Positions 1-6,221 of a stretch of 10,337 nucleotides of DNA are shown piece by piece; the stretch's first letter is position 1; every line of letters starts with the position of its first letter. This DNA comes from Clostridia bacterium (GTDB taxonomy: Bacteria > Bacillota > Clostridia > Christensenellales > Borkfalkiaceae). A program made the translations under genes and the position numbers. The DNA lies in contig CAAGAU010000031.1 in assembly GCA_900767885.1 (NCBI GenBank), positions 1-10,337 of the forward strand, in the 5' to 3' direction. Under the pieces are notes generated by a model. The model was given only the letters and a program-made list of their open reading frames with translations, was not told the origin of the DNA and did not search any database.

Positions 1-12
1 GCGACGATATTC

Positions 13-81
13 ATAAGGCGCAGGCATTTTGCAAAAATGTAAAAAACGAAAGTTTTAATGCGGTAGCATTGTGCGCCTTAT
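13..81 (+). repeat. Cloverleaf-folding element, left copy
   Basis: One strand folds into a four-way junction. The closing stem pairs 13-22 with 72-81 (10 perfect pairs). Arm 1 pairs 25-30 with 34-39 around a 3-base loop. Arm 2 pairs 43-47 with 52-56 around GAAA. Arm 3 pairs 57-61 with 66-70 around GGTA. Arms 2 and 3 abut with no spacer, which allows coaxial stacking, and only four other junction bases (23, 41, 42, 71) are clearly unpaired; 24 and 40 can form a G-T pair. It is not a tRNA: the loops are 3-4 bases and there is no T-loop or anticodon-loop signature. The copy at the right end keeps all the stems despite sequence changes. Confidence 0.8.
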
Positions 82-85
82 ATTA

Positions 86-171
86 GAAGTGAAGAATCCT
101 ACTGAAGAACTGGCGGGGCATATACTTCTCATTTTGGTTGTGGGATATTTCGCTAACGCTCAATATGACGT
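86..171 (+). repeat. Palindromic MITE-like unit, 5'-truncated (L1)
   Basis: This copy starts inside the A-end hairpin, at GAAGTGAAGAATCC, directly after the cloverleaf, and runs to the intact B end (CAATATGACGT). It differs from the neighbouring full copy at about a dozen of 86 positions, counted by eye. The differences cluster in the middle and in the B-hairpin loop (TAAC here, ATAC next door), while the B stem is unchanged. The right-end partner is cut at exactly the same base. Confidence 0.8.
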
Positions 172-182
172 ACTTTTTTTAT

Positions 183-281
183 ACGTCATTCTGAACGAAG
201 TGAAGAATCCCACCGAAGAACTGACGGGGCATATACTTTTCGCTTAAGTCGTGGGATATTTCGCATACGCTCAATATGACG
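183..281 (+). repeat. Palindromic MITE-like unit, complete (L2)
   Basis: This 99-bp unit has imperfect terminal inverted repeats of about 31 bp. The A end begins ACGTCATTCTGAAC and ends in CCCAC; the B end read on the minus strand begins GCGTCATATTGAGC and also ends in CCCAC. Each end folds alone. A hairpin: 188-196 with 200-208, loop GAA, tandem G-A mismatches at 193-194 and 202-203. B hairpin: 256-264 with 269-277, loop ATAC on the plus strand, tandem G-A mismatches on the minus strand. No open reading frame lies inside, so any mobility would need a transposase or HUH-type enzyme from elsewhere. No clear target duplication is visible. Confidence 0.8.
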
Positions 282-300
282 CATTAAGGCGTTGACTGAC

Positions 301-1467
301 TTACATACCGTAATCGACGTCCGTAACCGAGTTCCAGATAAGTTTAAGCGGCGCGCCGTTAATATTTGCCTCTTCGATAAAATCGCGGCGGGTTTTAAAT
401 TCCCGGCGCGTAGTGGGCGAACAAAACCAAATGCCGTTATCCGTTCTGAATACCTCGTACTGAACGCCGCCGTACTTAAACTCCATTTCGCTATACGAGT
501 ACAGTACCTCTAAAAAATCGTCGAAATCAGGTTTAAACGGCTTGCCTTGCTTATATAACTTCCTCGCTTTATTCAGCGATACGAGATCGGGATAAATTAC
601 GGAGTCAGGGTCTTTTCTGTGTATTTCGTCCTGCACCCAACCGCAGTTGCCGCATTCGGCATTCCCGCCGGCGTCAACCGCAACCGGTCTGCCGCACACG
701 TCGCAAACCCCTATATCGACGGGAGCGTGAGGGTCTTTATATTTAAAGTATTTAAAATCGGCAGGGTTAAGTCCTATAACGTTTTTGTTTTGTTTTTCCC
801 ACTTAAACTGCAATAATTCTTTCGGCGAAAGATTTTTCGTCCACTCAAAAGCGGTGGGTAAAAATTCGATAACGTTACCGCGCATAGACGGAAAAGGTTC
901 GTCGTAACATAAAATTGCGCGCGGATTGATTTTTTCCAACATTGCGTTATATCCCGCCATAAACTCCTCTTCGCAGTTTTCGCAATAATACGTGCAAACG
1001 GCAACGACCGAGCCTTTTTCTATTCCATCGAAACAAAAGTCAAAAGATTTTTCATCGCTCCAACTTACCGTAGGTATAACCTTTAAGCCTTTGCTTTGCC
1101 AAAACGCTCCGCACCAACGATTTTTAAAAACGCTCTCAATTTGCAATGCGCGCGGCATATTAGTAAAAAGCGAAAAATCGGGCGATAAAACACAGTAAAA
1201 TTCGGATAATTTTTGCAATTCTTCTTCGGCGTTTTCGTACACTTTTTCAAACTTCCAATCGTAAGTGAAAAAATGCACGGTCTTTTCGGCATTTCCTTTT
1301 TCGCCTTTTTTTATATCGCAGTAACTTATTAACGATATTTCGTCTACGTCTATAGCCTGTTTTCGTATTATCGGAAAATCGTACTTTCCGCAACAAAGTC
1401 CGTTATATAAAAATTCGTTCCTTACTAATTTTTGTTCGGCTTTTTCGTATTTGCAATCTTCTTTCAT
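301..1467 (-). CDS. DUF4417-type protein with C-terminal zinc ribbon
   Basis: This encodes 388 residues. Residues about 64-205 match my memory of the DUF4417 family: VHFF, then VLSPDFSLFTNMPRALQI, an NRW-G-FWQ segment, KVIPTVSWSDEKSFDFCFDG and KGSVVAV. The family has no established function and is often seen in phage and accessory DNA. A C-x2-C ... C-x2-C zinc ribbon follows (C255, C258, C272, C275), then a helical stretch and a small C-terminal domain (about 325-388) ending in SVTDVDYGM. No signal peptide or membrane segment is seen, so it is probably cytoplasmic. The ATG is preceded by a weak AAGG only 4 bases away. It is transcribed away from the neighbouring large gene and appears to stand alone. 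The family call rests on recognition, not on a search. Confidence 0.8.
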   Translation of the reverse strand: MKEDCKYEKAEQKLVRNEFLYNGLCCGKYDFPIIRKQAIDVDEISLISYCDIKKGEKGNAEKTVHFFTYDWKFEKVYENAEEELQKLSEFYCVLSPDFSLFTNMPRALQIESVFKNRWCGAFWQSKGLKVIPTVSWSDEKSFDFCFDGIEKGSVVAVCTYYCENCEEEFMAGYNAMLEKINPRAILCYDEPFPSMRGNVIEFLPTAFEWTKNLSPKELLQFKWEKQNKNVIGLNPADFKYFKYKDPHAPVDIGVCDVCGRPVAVDAGGNAECGNCGWVQDEIHRKDPDSVIYPDLVSLNKARKLYKQGKPFKPDFDDFLEVLYSYSEMEFKYGGVQYEVFRTDNGIWFCSPTTRREFKTRRDFIEEANINGAPLKLIWNSVTDVDYGM

Positions 1468-1540
1468 ACAGCCTTATTTTATCAGAATTTCACTTAAAAG
1501 TAAAGAAAATCGGCGGTAAAATACTAAATTCGGCGTTAAA

Positions 1541-1557
1541 AGAGCGATAATCGCTCT
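1541..1557. other. Small hairpin in the divergent intergenic region
   Basis: AGAGCGA (1541-1547) pairs perfectly with TCGCTCT (1551-1557) around a TAA loop. Read on the minus strand it is followed by only four T, so it is at most a weak terminator in that direction; on the plus strand there is no T run. It lies in the 316-bp gap between the two divergent genes (1468-1783), which otherwise holds only the A/T palindrome and the promoter listed separately. It could also be an operator. Confidence 0.4.
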
Positions 1558-1648
1558 ATATGCGGGCTTTATGCGATTTTTACTTATTTTTAACAAAAAA
1601 AGTGGGCAAAGACAGCCGTTTACGGGGTAAAAAACACGAAATTTTTTT

Positions 1649-1678
1649 TGGATTTTTTTAAAAAAATCCATTTTTTTT
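1649..1678 (+). other. A/T-rich perfect palindrome followed by eight T
   Basis: Positions 1649-1670 are a perfect 22-bp palindrome: TGGA, seven T, seven A, TCCA. Eight T follow (1671-1678), and another eight T lie just before it (1642-1649). On the plus strand this resembles an intrinsic terminator with an unusually A/T-rich stem, yet no plus-strand gene lies upstream to terminate. It sits 10 bp upstream of the -35 box of the next gene, so intrinsically bent A-tract DNA or an UP-like role is another reading. Confidence 0.45.
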
Positions 1679-1688
1679 GCTCTTTTAA

Positions 1689-1717
1689 TTGAAATATTTT
1701 TGTTAATGTGTTATTAT
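1689..1717 (+). promoter_or_regulatory. Sigma-A-type promoter of the large membrane protein gene
   Basis: TTGAAA (1689-1694) and TATTAT (1712-1717) are separated by exactly 17 bp, and each matches the sigma-A consensus at five of six positions. The upstream DNA is very rich in T. Transcription would start near 1724, giving a leader of about 60 nt before the ATG at 1784. Confidence 0.65.
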
Positions 1718-1783
1718 ATTAGCGTATATAAGATTGGCGATTAAGAAAAAACCTTAAATTTTGTGTTCGGAGTTTCGATTGCA

Positions 1784-4700
1784 ATGATAAACGAGAAAAA
1801 AAGAAAACAAAAAACGCTTGTTTTGGCCGTTTTTGTGTTCGTGTTCGTTGCCTTTGCGGCGTGGTTCGGGTTTGCTCCGTTAAACGCGCGCGCGGGCGGG
1901 ACGACGTTGGCGGAAGTCGATACGTTGCACATGCAAACGCGGCTGCAAATAAACGAGTACGAATCGATGTACAACCTTGACCGCGAGTATAACGGCTCTA
2001 CGGTGCTGGGGATTTTAGAAACGGATTATCAGAAAGCGATAACAACCGCAGAGGAAACCGGCGGCGACTATACGAGCGTCGTAAACGACTTTTTAAGCGG
2101 CGACAACGGTTTTGCGGGCGCGCTTAAATTCTACAAAAAAACCAACGAATGGTGCAAGGAAATCGACGCCGCCGCAAGCGGAGATCTTTACCTTAACCAC
2201 TCCAAGAAAATAGCTGCCGAAAAAAACTCGTTCGTATACGGGCTGTCCCTTTCGGACGGGTATCTTAACGGCACGAGCGAACCTTACGGGTTCGGTTACG
2301 GCTATCTTAACGGTCGCATAAGCGAAAGTAAAAAAACCGTTAAAGGTTATCAGAACGAAACGCGCGATTACGATCTTGAATATCTCAATCCGCTTTTAAA
2401 CAAACTTAAAGAGTACGAAGTTACTCGTTTCAGCGCGAAATACGATAAAGCAGACGTTGAAAACGCGCTTTTCGGCGAGAGCGGAACGGCAAACCTCGCT
2501 GACAAACTGAGCGGTATAGCCGCGGAAGTCAAGCAGGCGGGAAGAACGCTCGAAGTCGCCGATGCTGCCGACTATAAAAACGCGGTAAGGGCGGCGATGG
2601 AAAAAGTTGCCCGCGCTTACGAGGAAAAATACGAAAGCGTTAAATCGGTGGCGGCGAAAGCCAAGGATACCGCAAACTCGTTCATTTCGGGCGGTAAAAC
2701 CGTAGCCGAACTGAAAGATCAACTCGGAGTAATAAACGAGGCAATCGCGAAGTTTTACGCTTTGCCCCAAGTGAGTTACGAAGCGTTACCCGAAAAGGGT
2801 AAGGCGGCGAGGACGGTTACCATAGACCTTAAGGACGGCGCGGATAAGGAGACCGTTACGGGGCTTATCGATTCTTACAAGTCGTTTGCCAACGACGCCG
2901 TTACCGCCGCATACGAAACTCACAAAGGCGATTACGGTTTAAGCGGGCAGGTACCCGTTGCCACAAACCGCCGTATCGCAAAGGAACTCATAGATAAACT
3001 TGCGCTTGTCAACGACGAGAGCGGCGTTAAGATCAGCCTACCCGAAGAAAGCGTTTACGAGTACGACGGCGTTTCCGTTTGCGACGCGGTTTCGATTATC
3101 GAGGCGTACGAGGCGTCCTACCAAAAGGCGGGGACGTTGAAGAGCGGCGAAACTCTTTCGGAAAACATAAGCGATTATTACTACGTTGCCAGCGTTTCGA
3201 GCAAAGACGAAGACGGCAAAGCCCCTTACGTTATAACGATAACCTGCGTTACGAAAGACGGCGATCCCGTTAAAAAATTCGACGCGCTTTCTTACATAAG
3301 CGTTCGCGAAGGCGCGACCGCGTCGGTAGAAAGAAACATAAACAAAGCGCTTAAAAATCCCGATAAATACTGCGGCGACGGTGTTTCGGCAGAAGAACAG
3401 ACGAACATTAAAAACCGTAGTTTATGGTATTATTTCACGCTTACTATATACGAGCCGGACGTAAACGGCAGTCCCGTAGTAAGGACGGATTTAAAAACGG
3501 ATGAAACGACGGTTTACGTCGTAAAAATAGAATATAAGGCAGAAACTCTTAAAGGTAAAGCCGATACCGATGAAAATCGTAAAAAAGTCAGTATAATATT
3601 CTATGAACACACGACCGTTACCGGAGTTATATCAAATATCGAGTGGATTGGAGAAGGAGAAAACACAATGCAATTCAGAGTAGACGACGTAAGCAGGCTT
3701 TTAACGTTCGAAGCCATCACCGGCGACGCCAAGTGGGACTGGGCGTGCTGGGCGGTAATAGGTTTGGTTGCTTTATTCGTTCTGTTCCTTATCGTGCTTA
3801 TCATAGTTAAGTGCGTAAAAAACAAGAAGTATAAAATAGTGTTCAACGCGAGAGGCGGCAAATTCAATACCTCCGTAAAAGTCAAATACGGCGCAAGTTT
3901 CGCTTACCCGAAAGATCCCGTTAAAAAGGGTTTTGTGTTTATGGGTTGGTATACGGACAAAAAGTGCGCTAACCGTTTTGCTTCGACCAGACTCGTTAAA
4001 CGCGGCAACGTAAACGTTTACGCCAAATGGATGAAGGTTGAAGATTACGAAAAACTCAACGAACAATATTCGAGAGCGAAAGCCATAGTAGATCCTGCGG
4101 TTGCTTCGGCAGACGCGCAATACTTTGCGTCGCTCCAGAAAGATCCGCAAATAGAAAAGATAGAGGCGGAGAAACTTTCCTACATAGCCAAGAAAGCCGA
4201 AGAAGACAGAAAGACCGAGGAAGTTAAATTGCAATCGGTTAAAGAAATCGAAATGGCAAAAGGCAACGAGGAAGCAAGGATCAAAGCCGAGAAAGACGCT
4301 GCCGAGGCAAGAAAGGCTCTCGACGAGGCTATGGCGGAAAGAGACGCGCTTATTAAACAGGCAAAGACCGAAGAGCGCGCTAAATGCGATAACGAGGCGG
4401 CCGCTTCTATAAGAGCCGAAAACGAAACTTTGGCGCAAATCATCGCGGGCAGCGGTAAAACAACCGTCGTAGCCGACAGAGATTTCGACGAAGAACTTCG
4501 CAAAGCGAAAGAAGAGGGCAAAGCCGAGGCTAAACGCGAATACGAAGAAGAGGCAAGACGCAAAGCCGAAGAAGAGGCGCGCATAAACGCCATCGTCGAG
4601 GCGCGTGTTAAAGAACTCGTAGATAAGTATAAGGGCGAAACCGAAATAAGCAAGGCCGGGGACGACGACGAACTTAACGCTCGTATAACCGAAGCCGAGC

Positions 4701-5599
4701 AGAGAGCGGCTGCCGCCGAAGAAGACGCGCGCAAAGCCCGTGAAGAGGCAAAGACTTACGAAGAGGCTGCAAAGATTCATCGTGAGGCGGCAGAACGCGC
4801 CGAGCAGGCTCGTAAAGACGCCGAGGCCGCATTTATGAGTATGCCTGCGGTTGAAGAAAAACCCGCGGAAGAACCTGCCGAAACCGCAAAATACTTTGAC
4901 AGACTCAAAGCCGAAACGGCTTCCTATGTAAAGGGCGACGACCTTGAATTCGGTACGCAGAAGGACGTAACCGTGTGCGCTTTGACCGAGGAAGACGGTA
5001 AAGTCGTACTCGAACTCAACGTTCCTTACGAAGATCTCGAAGAGAAAGGCTACAACGTTATAAAGGGCGACAAACTGCCTTCGGCATACGAAGTCGGCTC
5101 GCAGGAGGATATCGACGAGGCACTCGAACTTATCGAAGAAGCGATGAGTGCAAACGGTATGATGAAATCCGTTCCGCAAGTAGTGTATGCAAGCACCGCC
5201 GCGGAAAGAGCGCAAGGCTACGAATACGTTATTCATAACGAAAAGGTAGCCGATGACGTAAACGAGTATTATGCATTGCTCCGTGCCTATACGGGTTCGT
5301 TCGCGGACGTCGAAGGTTACGATGGTGAAGAAAAGCCGCTCGTCAAGATGTTCAAGGACGGTAATAACGTTCTCGTCTATATGAATTATTCTGCAGCGGG
5401 ACTTAAAGCGTCCGAGCCGTACATGGCGGAGCAGGGATATACCTCGGTAGTTACCGTTTCGGATATATCCGACTGTAAGCGCGTTATGGCGTATATCGAG
5501 CAGATGATGAAGGAAAACGGTCTTATCCGTTATCCGCTTATGACCGGCTTTGTCGAAAGCGGCGACGACGACGGTTTCGCTTACGTGTTAAGAGCGTAA
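1784..5599 (+). CDS. Large two-anchor membrane protein with InlB B-repeat, coiled coil and duplicated C-terminal domain
   Basis: I chose the ATG at 1784 (1271 residues): GGAG lies 11 bases upstream and the protein then opens with MINEKKRK and a hydrophobic segment, as in a signal peptide or anchor. The in-frame GTG at 1763 adds seven residues without a ribosome site. Residues about 8-33 form the hydrophobic segment, with ARA-GG as a possible cleavage site. About 35-650 is an unrecognised, probably extracytoplasmic part. A second membrane segment spans about 655-675, followed by the basic KCVKNKKYK. An InlB B-repeat-like (Listeria-Bacteroides) domain covers about 684-749, ending VYAKW. About 755-1025 is Ala/Glu/Lys/Arg-rich helix, probably coiled coil. 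Two related domains end the protein (1037-1150, 1162-1271). The positive-inside rule puts everything after residue 676 in the cytoplasm, unusual for an InlB repeat. Its function is unknown; a cell-envelope or structural role is inference. Confidence 0.85.
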   Translation: MINEKKRKQKTLVLAVFVFVFVAFAAWFGFAPLNARAGGTTLAEVDTLHMQTRLQINEYESMYNLDREYNGSTVLGILETDYQKAITTAEETGGDYTSVVNDFLSGDNGFAGALKFYKKTNEWCKEIDAAASGDLYLNHSKKIAAEKNSFVYGLSLSDGYLNGTSEPYGFGYGYLNGRISESKKTVKGYQNETRDYDLEYLNPLLNKLKEYEVTRFSAKYDKADVENALFGESGTANLADKLSGIAAEVKQAGRTLEVADAADYKNAVRAAMEKVARAYEEKYESVKSVAAKAKDTANSFISGGKTVAELKDQLGVINEAIAKFYALPQVSYEALPEKGKAARTVTIDLKDGADKETVTGLIDSYKSFANDAVTAAYETHKGDYGLSGQVPVATNRRIAKELIDKLALVNDESGVKISLPEESVYEYDGVSVCDAVSIIEAYEASYQKAGTLKSGETLSENISDYYYVASVSSKDEDGKAPYVITITCVTKDGDPVKKFDALSYISVREGATASVERNINKALKNPDKYCGDGVSAEEQTNIKNRSLWYYFTLTIYEPDVNGSPVVRTDLKTDETTVYVVKIEYKAETLKGKADTDENRKKVSIIFYEHTTVTGVISNIEWIGEGENTMQFRVDDVSRLLTFEAITGDAKWDWACWAVIGLVALFVLFLIVLIIVKCVKNKKYKIVFNARGGKFNTSVKVKYGASFAYPKDPVKKGFVFMGWYTDKKCANRFASTRLVKRGNVNVYAKWMKVEDYEKLNEQYSRAKAIVDPAVASADAQYFASLQKDPQIEKIEAEKLSYIAKKAEEDRKTEEVKLQSVKEIEMAKGNEEARIKAEKDAAEARKALDEAMAERDALIKQAKTEERAKCDNEAAASIRAENETLAQIIAGSGKTTVVADRDFDEELRKAKEEGKAEAKREYEEEARRKAEEEARINAIVEARVKELVDKYKGETEISKAGDDDELNARITEAEQRAAAAEEDARKAREEAKTYEEAAKIHREAAERAEQARKDAEAAFMSMPAVEEKPAEEPAETAKYFDRLKAETASYVKGDDLEFGTQKDVTVCALTEEDGKVVLELNVPYEDLEEKGYNVIKGDKLPSAYEVGSQEDIDEALELIEEAMSANGMMKSVPQVVYASTAAERAQGYEYVIHNEKVADDVNEYYALLRAYTGSFADVEGYDGEEKPLVKMFKDGNNVLVYMNYSAAGLKASEPYMAEQGYTSVVTVSDISDCKRVMAYIEQMMKENGLIRYPLMTGFVESGDDDGFAYVLRA

Positions 5600-5618
5600 A
5601 ACAAAGTTTAAAAACGGG

Positions 5619-5661
5619 GCGCCGTCGGTGAATGCGGTTTACGCCGCACCACCGACGGCGC
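5619..5661. other. Long nested hairpin between the large gene and greA
   Basis: A perfect 12-bp G+C-rich stem pairs 5619-5630 with 5650-5661. It encloses a second stem (5633-5637 with 5644-5648) around a 6-base loop. The plus strand has no T run after it, so it is not a standard intrinsic terminator for the upstream gene; on the minus strand five T occur a few bases downstream. It begins 20 bp after the large gene's stop codon and ends 14 bp before the greA Shine-Dalgarno. It may stabilise the upstream mRNA, act as an attenuator, or be a partial terminator. No clear greA promoter is visible in this gap. Confidence 0.55.
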
Positions 5662-5687
5662 ACTTAAAAAATAAAAGAGGTTTATAA

Positions 5688-6164
5688 ATGAGCGAAAAGG
5701 TAATACTTACCGAAGAGGGCTATCAGCAACTCGAAAAAAGACTCGAGGAACTTAAATTCGTTAAACGTCCCGAGATAACCGAAAGAATTAAAATAGCAAG
5801 AGATTTCGGCGATTTATCCGAAAATGCCGAGTACGACGCCGCCAAAAACGAACAGGCGCGTATAGAGGGCGAGATAGTAGAGATCGAGGCTAAACTTAAA
5901 GTTGCCGAAATAATCAGAACGGGTGCGGATCAGGGTACTGTTTCCGTAGGAATGAAAGTTACGGTGTTCGACGAAGACGGCGACCCGCAGGAAACCGAAT
6001 ACGAATTAGTGGGAACGACCGAGGCGGACGTTTATAAGAATAAAATTTCAAACGAATCGCCGCTCGGCAAGGCTCTCATAGGACACAGAGAGGGCGAAAT
6101 CGTTACCGTAGTCGCTCCGTCTTGTTCTTACCCCATTAAAATAATTGCTATAAAGAGGGCGTAA
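5688..6164 (+). CDS. greA: Transcription elongation factor GreA
   Basis: GreA binds the secondary channel of RNA polymerase and stimulates cleavage of backtracked transcripts. The 158 residues match the family's usual length of about 158. The N-terminal coiled coil covers about 1-75, with the hallmark tip GDLSENAEYDAAKNEQ; acidic D42 and E45 correspond to the Mg-coordinating tip residues of E. coli GreA (D41, E44). The C-terminal FKBP-like domain (about 80-158) carries the typical SPLGKALIGHREGEIV segment. The start is set by AGAGG seven bases before the ATG. The gene lies 88 bp after the large membrane protein gene and ends in a compact terminator. No promoter of its own is evident, so it may be read from upstream. 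Confidence 0.97.
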   Translation: MSEKVILTEEGYQQLEKRLEELKFVKRPEITERIKIARDFGDLSENAEYDAAKNEQARIEGEIVEIEAKLKVAEIIRTGADQGTVSVGMKVTVFDEDGDPQETEYELVGTTEADVYKNKISNESPLGKALIGHREGEIVTVVAPSCSYPIKIIAIKRA

Positions 6165-6175
6165 CGCCCTTTTTT
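6157..6175 (+). terminator. Compact intrinsic terminator of greA with the stop codon as loop
   Basis: GGGCG (6157-6161) pairs with CGCCC (6165-6169), followed by six T (6170-6175). The 3-base loop is the greA stop codon TAA itself (6162-6164). The stem is short, five pairs plus a possible A-T, so it may leak and feed the downstream genes, for which no promoter is evident. Confidence 0.75.
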
Positions 6176-6186
6176 CAAACGCATTT

Positions 6187-6207
6187 TCGGTCGCGTTTAA
6201 CGACCGA
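6187..6207 (+). other. Hairpin just upstream of the membrane-protein ribosome site
   Basis: TCGGTCG (6187-6193) pairs with CGACCGA (6201-6207) around a 7-base loop. It ends four bases before the GGGAG Shine-Dalgarno (6212-6216) of the next gene and has no T tract. It could be the 5' end of a processed transcript or influence translation start; no partner sequence that would switch it is obvious. Confidence 0.45.
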
Positions 6208-6221
6208 TAACGGGAGAAAAA

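Larger units (their letters stand above)
8..281 (+). repeat. Left composite repeat: cloverleaf, truncated unit, T7 spacer, full unit
   Basis: This gene-free stretch is one copy of a composite repeat. Its order is a cloverleaf-folding element (13-81), a 5'-truncated palindromic unit (86-171), a short spacer with seven T (172-182) and a complete palindromic unit (183-281). The reverse complement of 10061-10337 has the same parts in the same order, with the same truncation point and a T7 spacer, so the composite is a family member and not a chance cluster. No coding region is supported here. It ends about 20 bp from the stop codon of the minus-strand gene, so it may also act as that gene's 3' boundary. 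Confidence 0.85.

Noticed and set aside
13..81. tRNA-like gene in the cloverleaf element
   Set aside because: The size and shape suggest it, but loops are only 3-4 bases, the closing stem has 10 pairs and there is no anticodon-loop or T-loop signature.
8..281. CRISPR array at the window ends
   Set aside because: Only two units per end, of 86-99 bp, with internal palindromes and T-rich spacers of about 12 bp; no regular short repeats or cas genes.
1476..1504. Minus-strand promoter TTTACT-17-TAAAAT for the DUF4417 gene
   Set aside because: Its start point would fall 1-3 bases before the ATG, giving an essentially leaderless mRNA that excludes the weak AAGG site; the boxes are weak in A/T-rich DNA.
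1763..1783. GTG at 1763 as start of the large protein
   Set aside because: No ribosome site precedes it, and GGAG at 1769-1772 lies inside the extra codons, fitting the ATG at 1784.
4440..4470. Walker A-like AGSGKTT inside the large protein's helical region
   Set aside because: The first glycine of G-x4-GK-T is missing, and the stretch lies in charged helix without a Walker B or P-loop fold context.
3773..5236. Long minus-strand reading frame of 487 codons
   Set aside because: It is antisense to the large gene's regular Glu/Ala/Lys codons, is rich in Phe, Arg and Cys, and has no ribosome site or recognisable domain.
6122..6154. Promoter inside the greA end (TATAAA at 6149-6154) for the downstream genes
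   Set aside because: No acceptable -35 box lies at 16-18 bp, and the transcript would run straight into the greA terminator.
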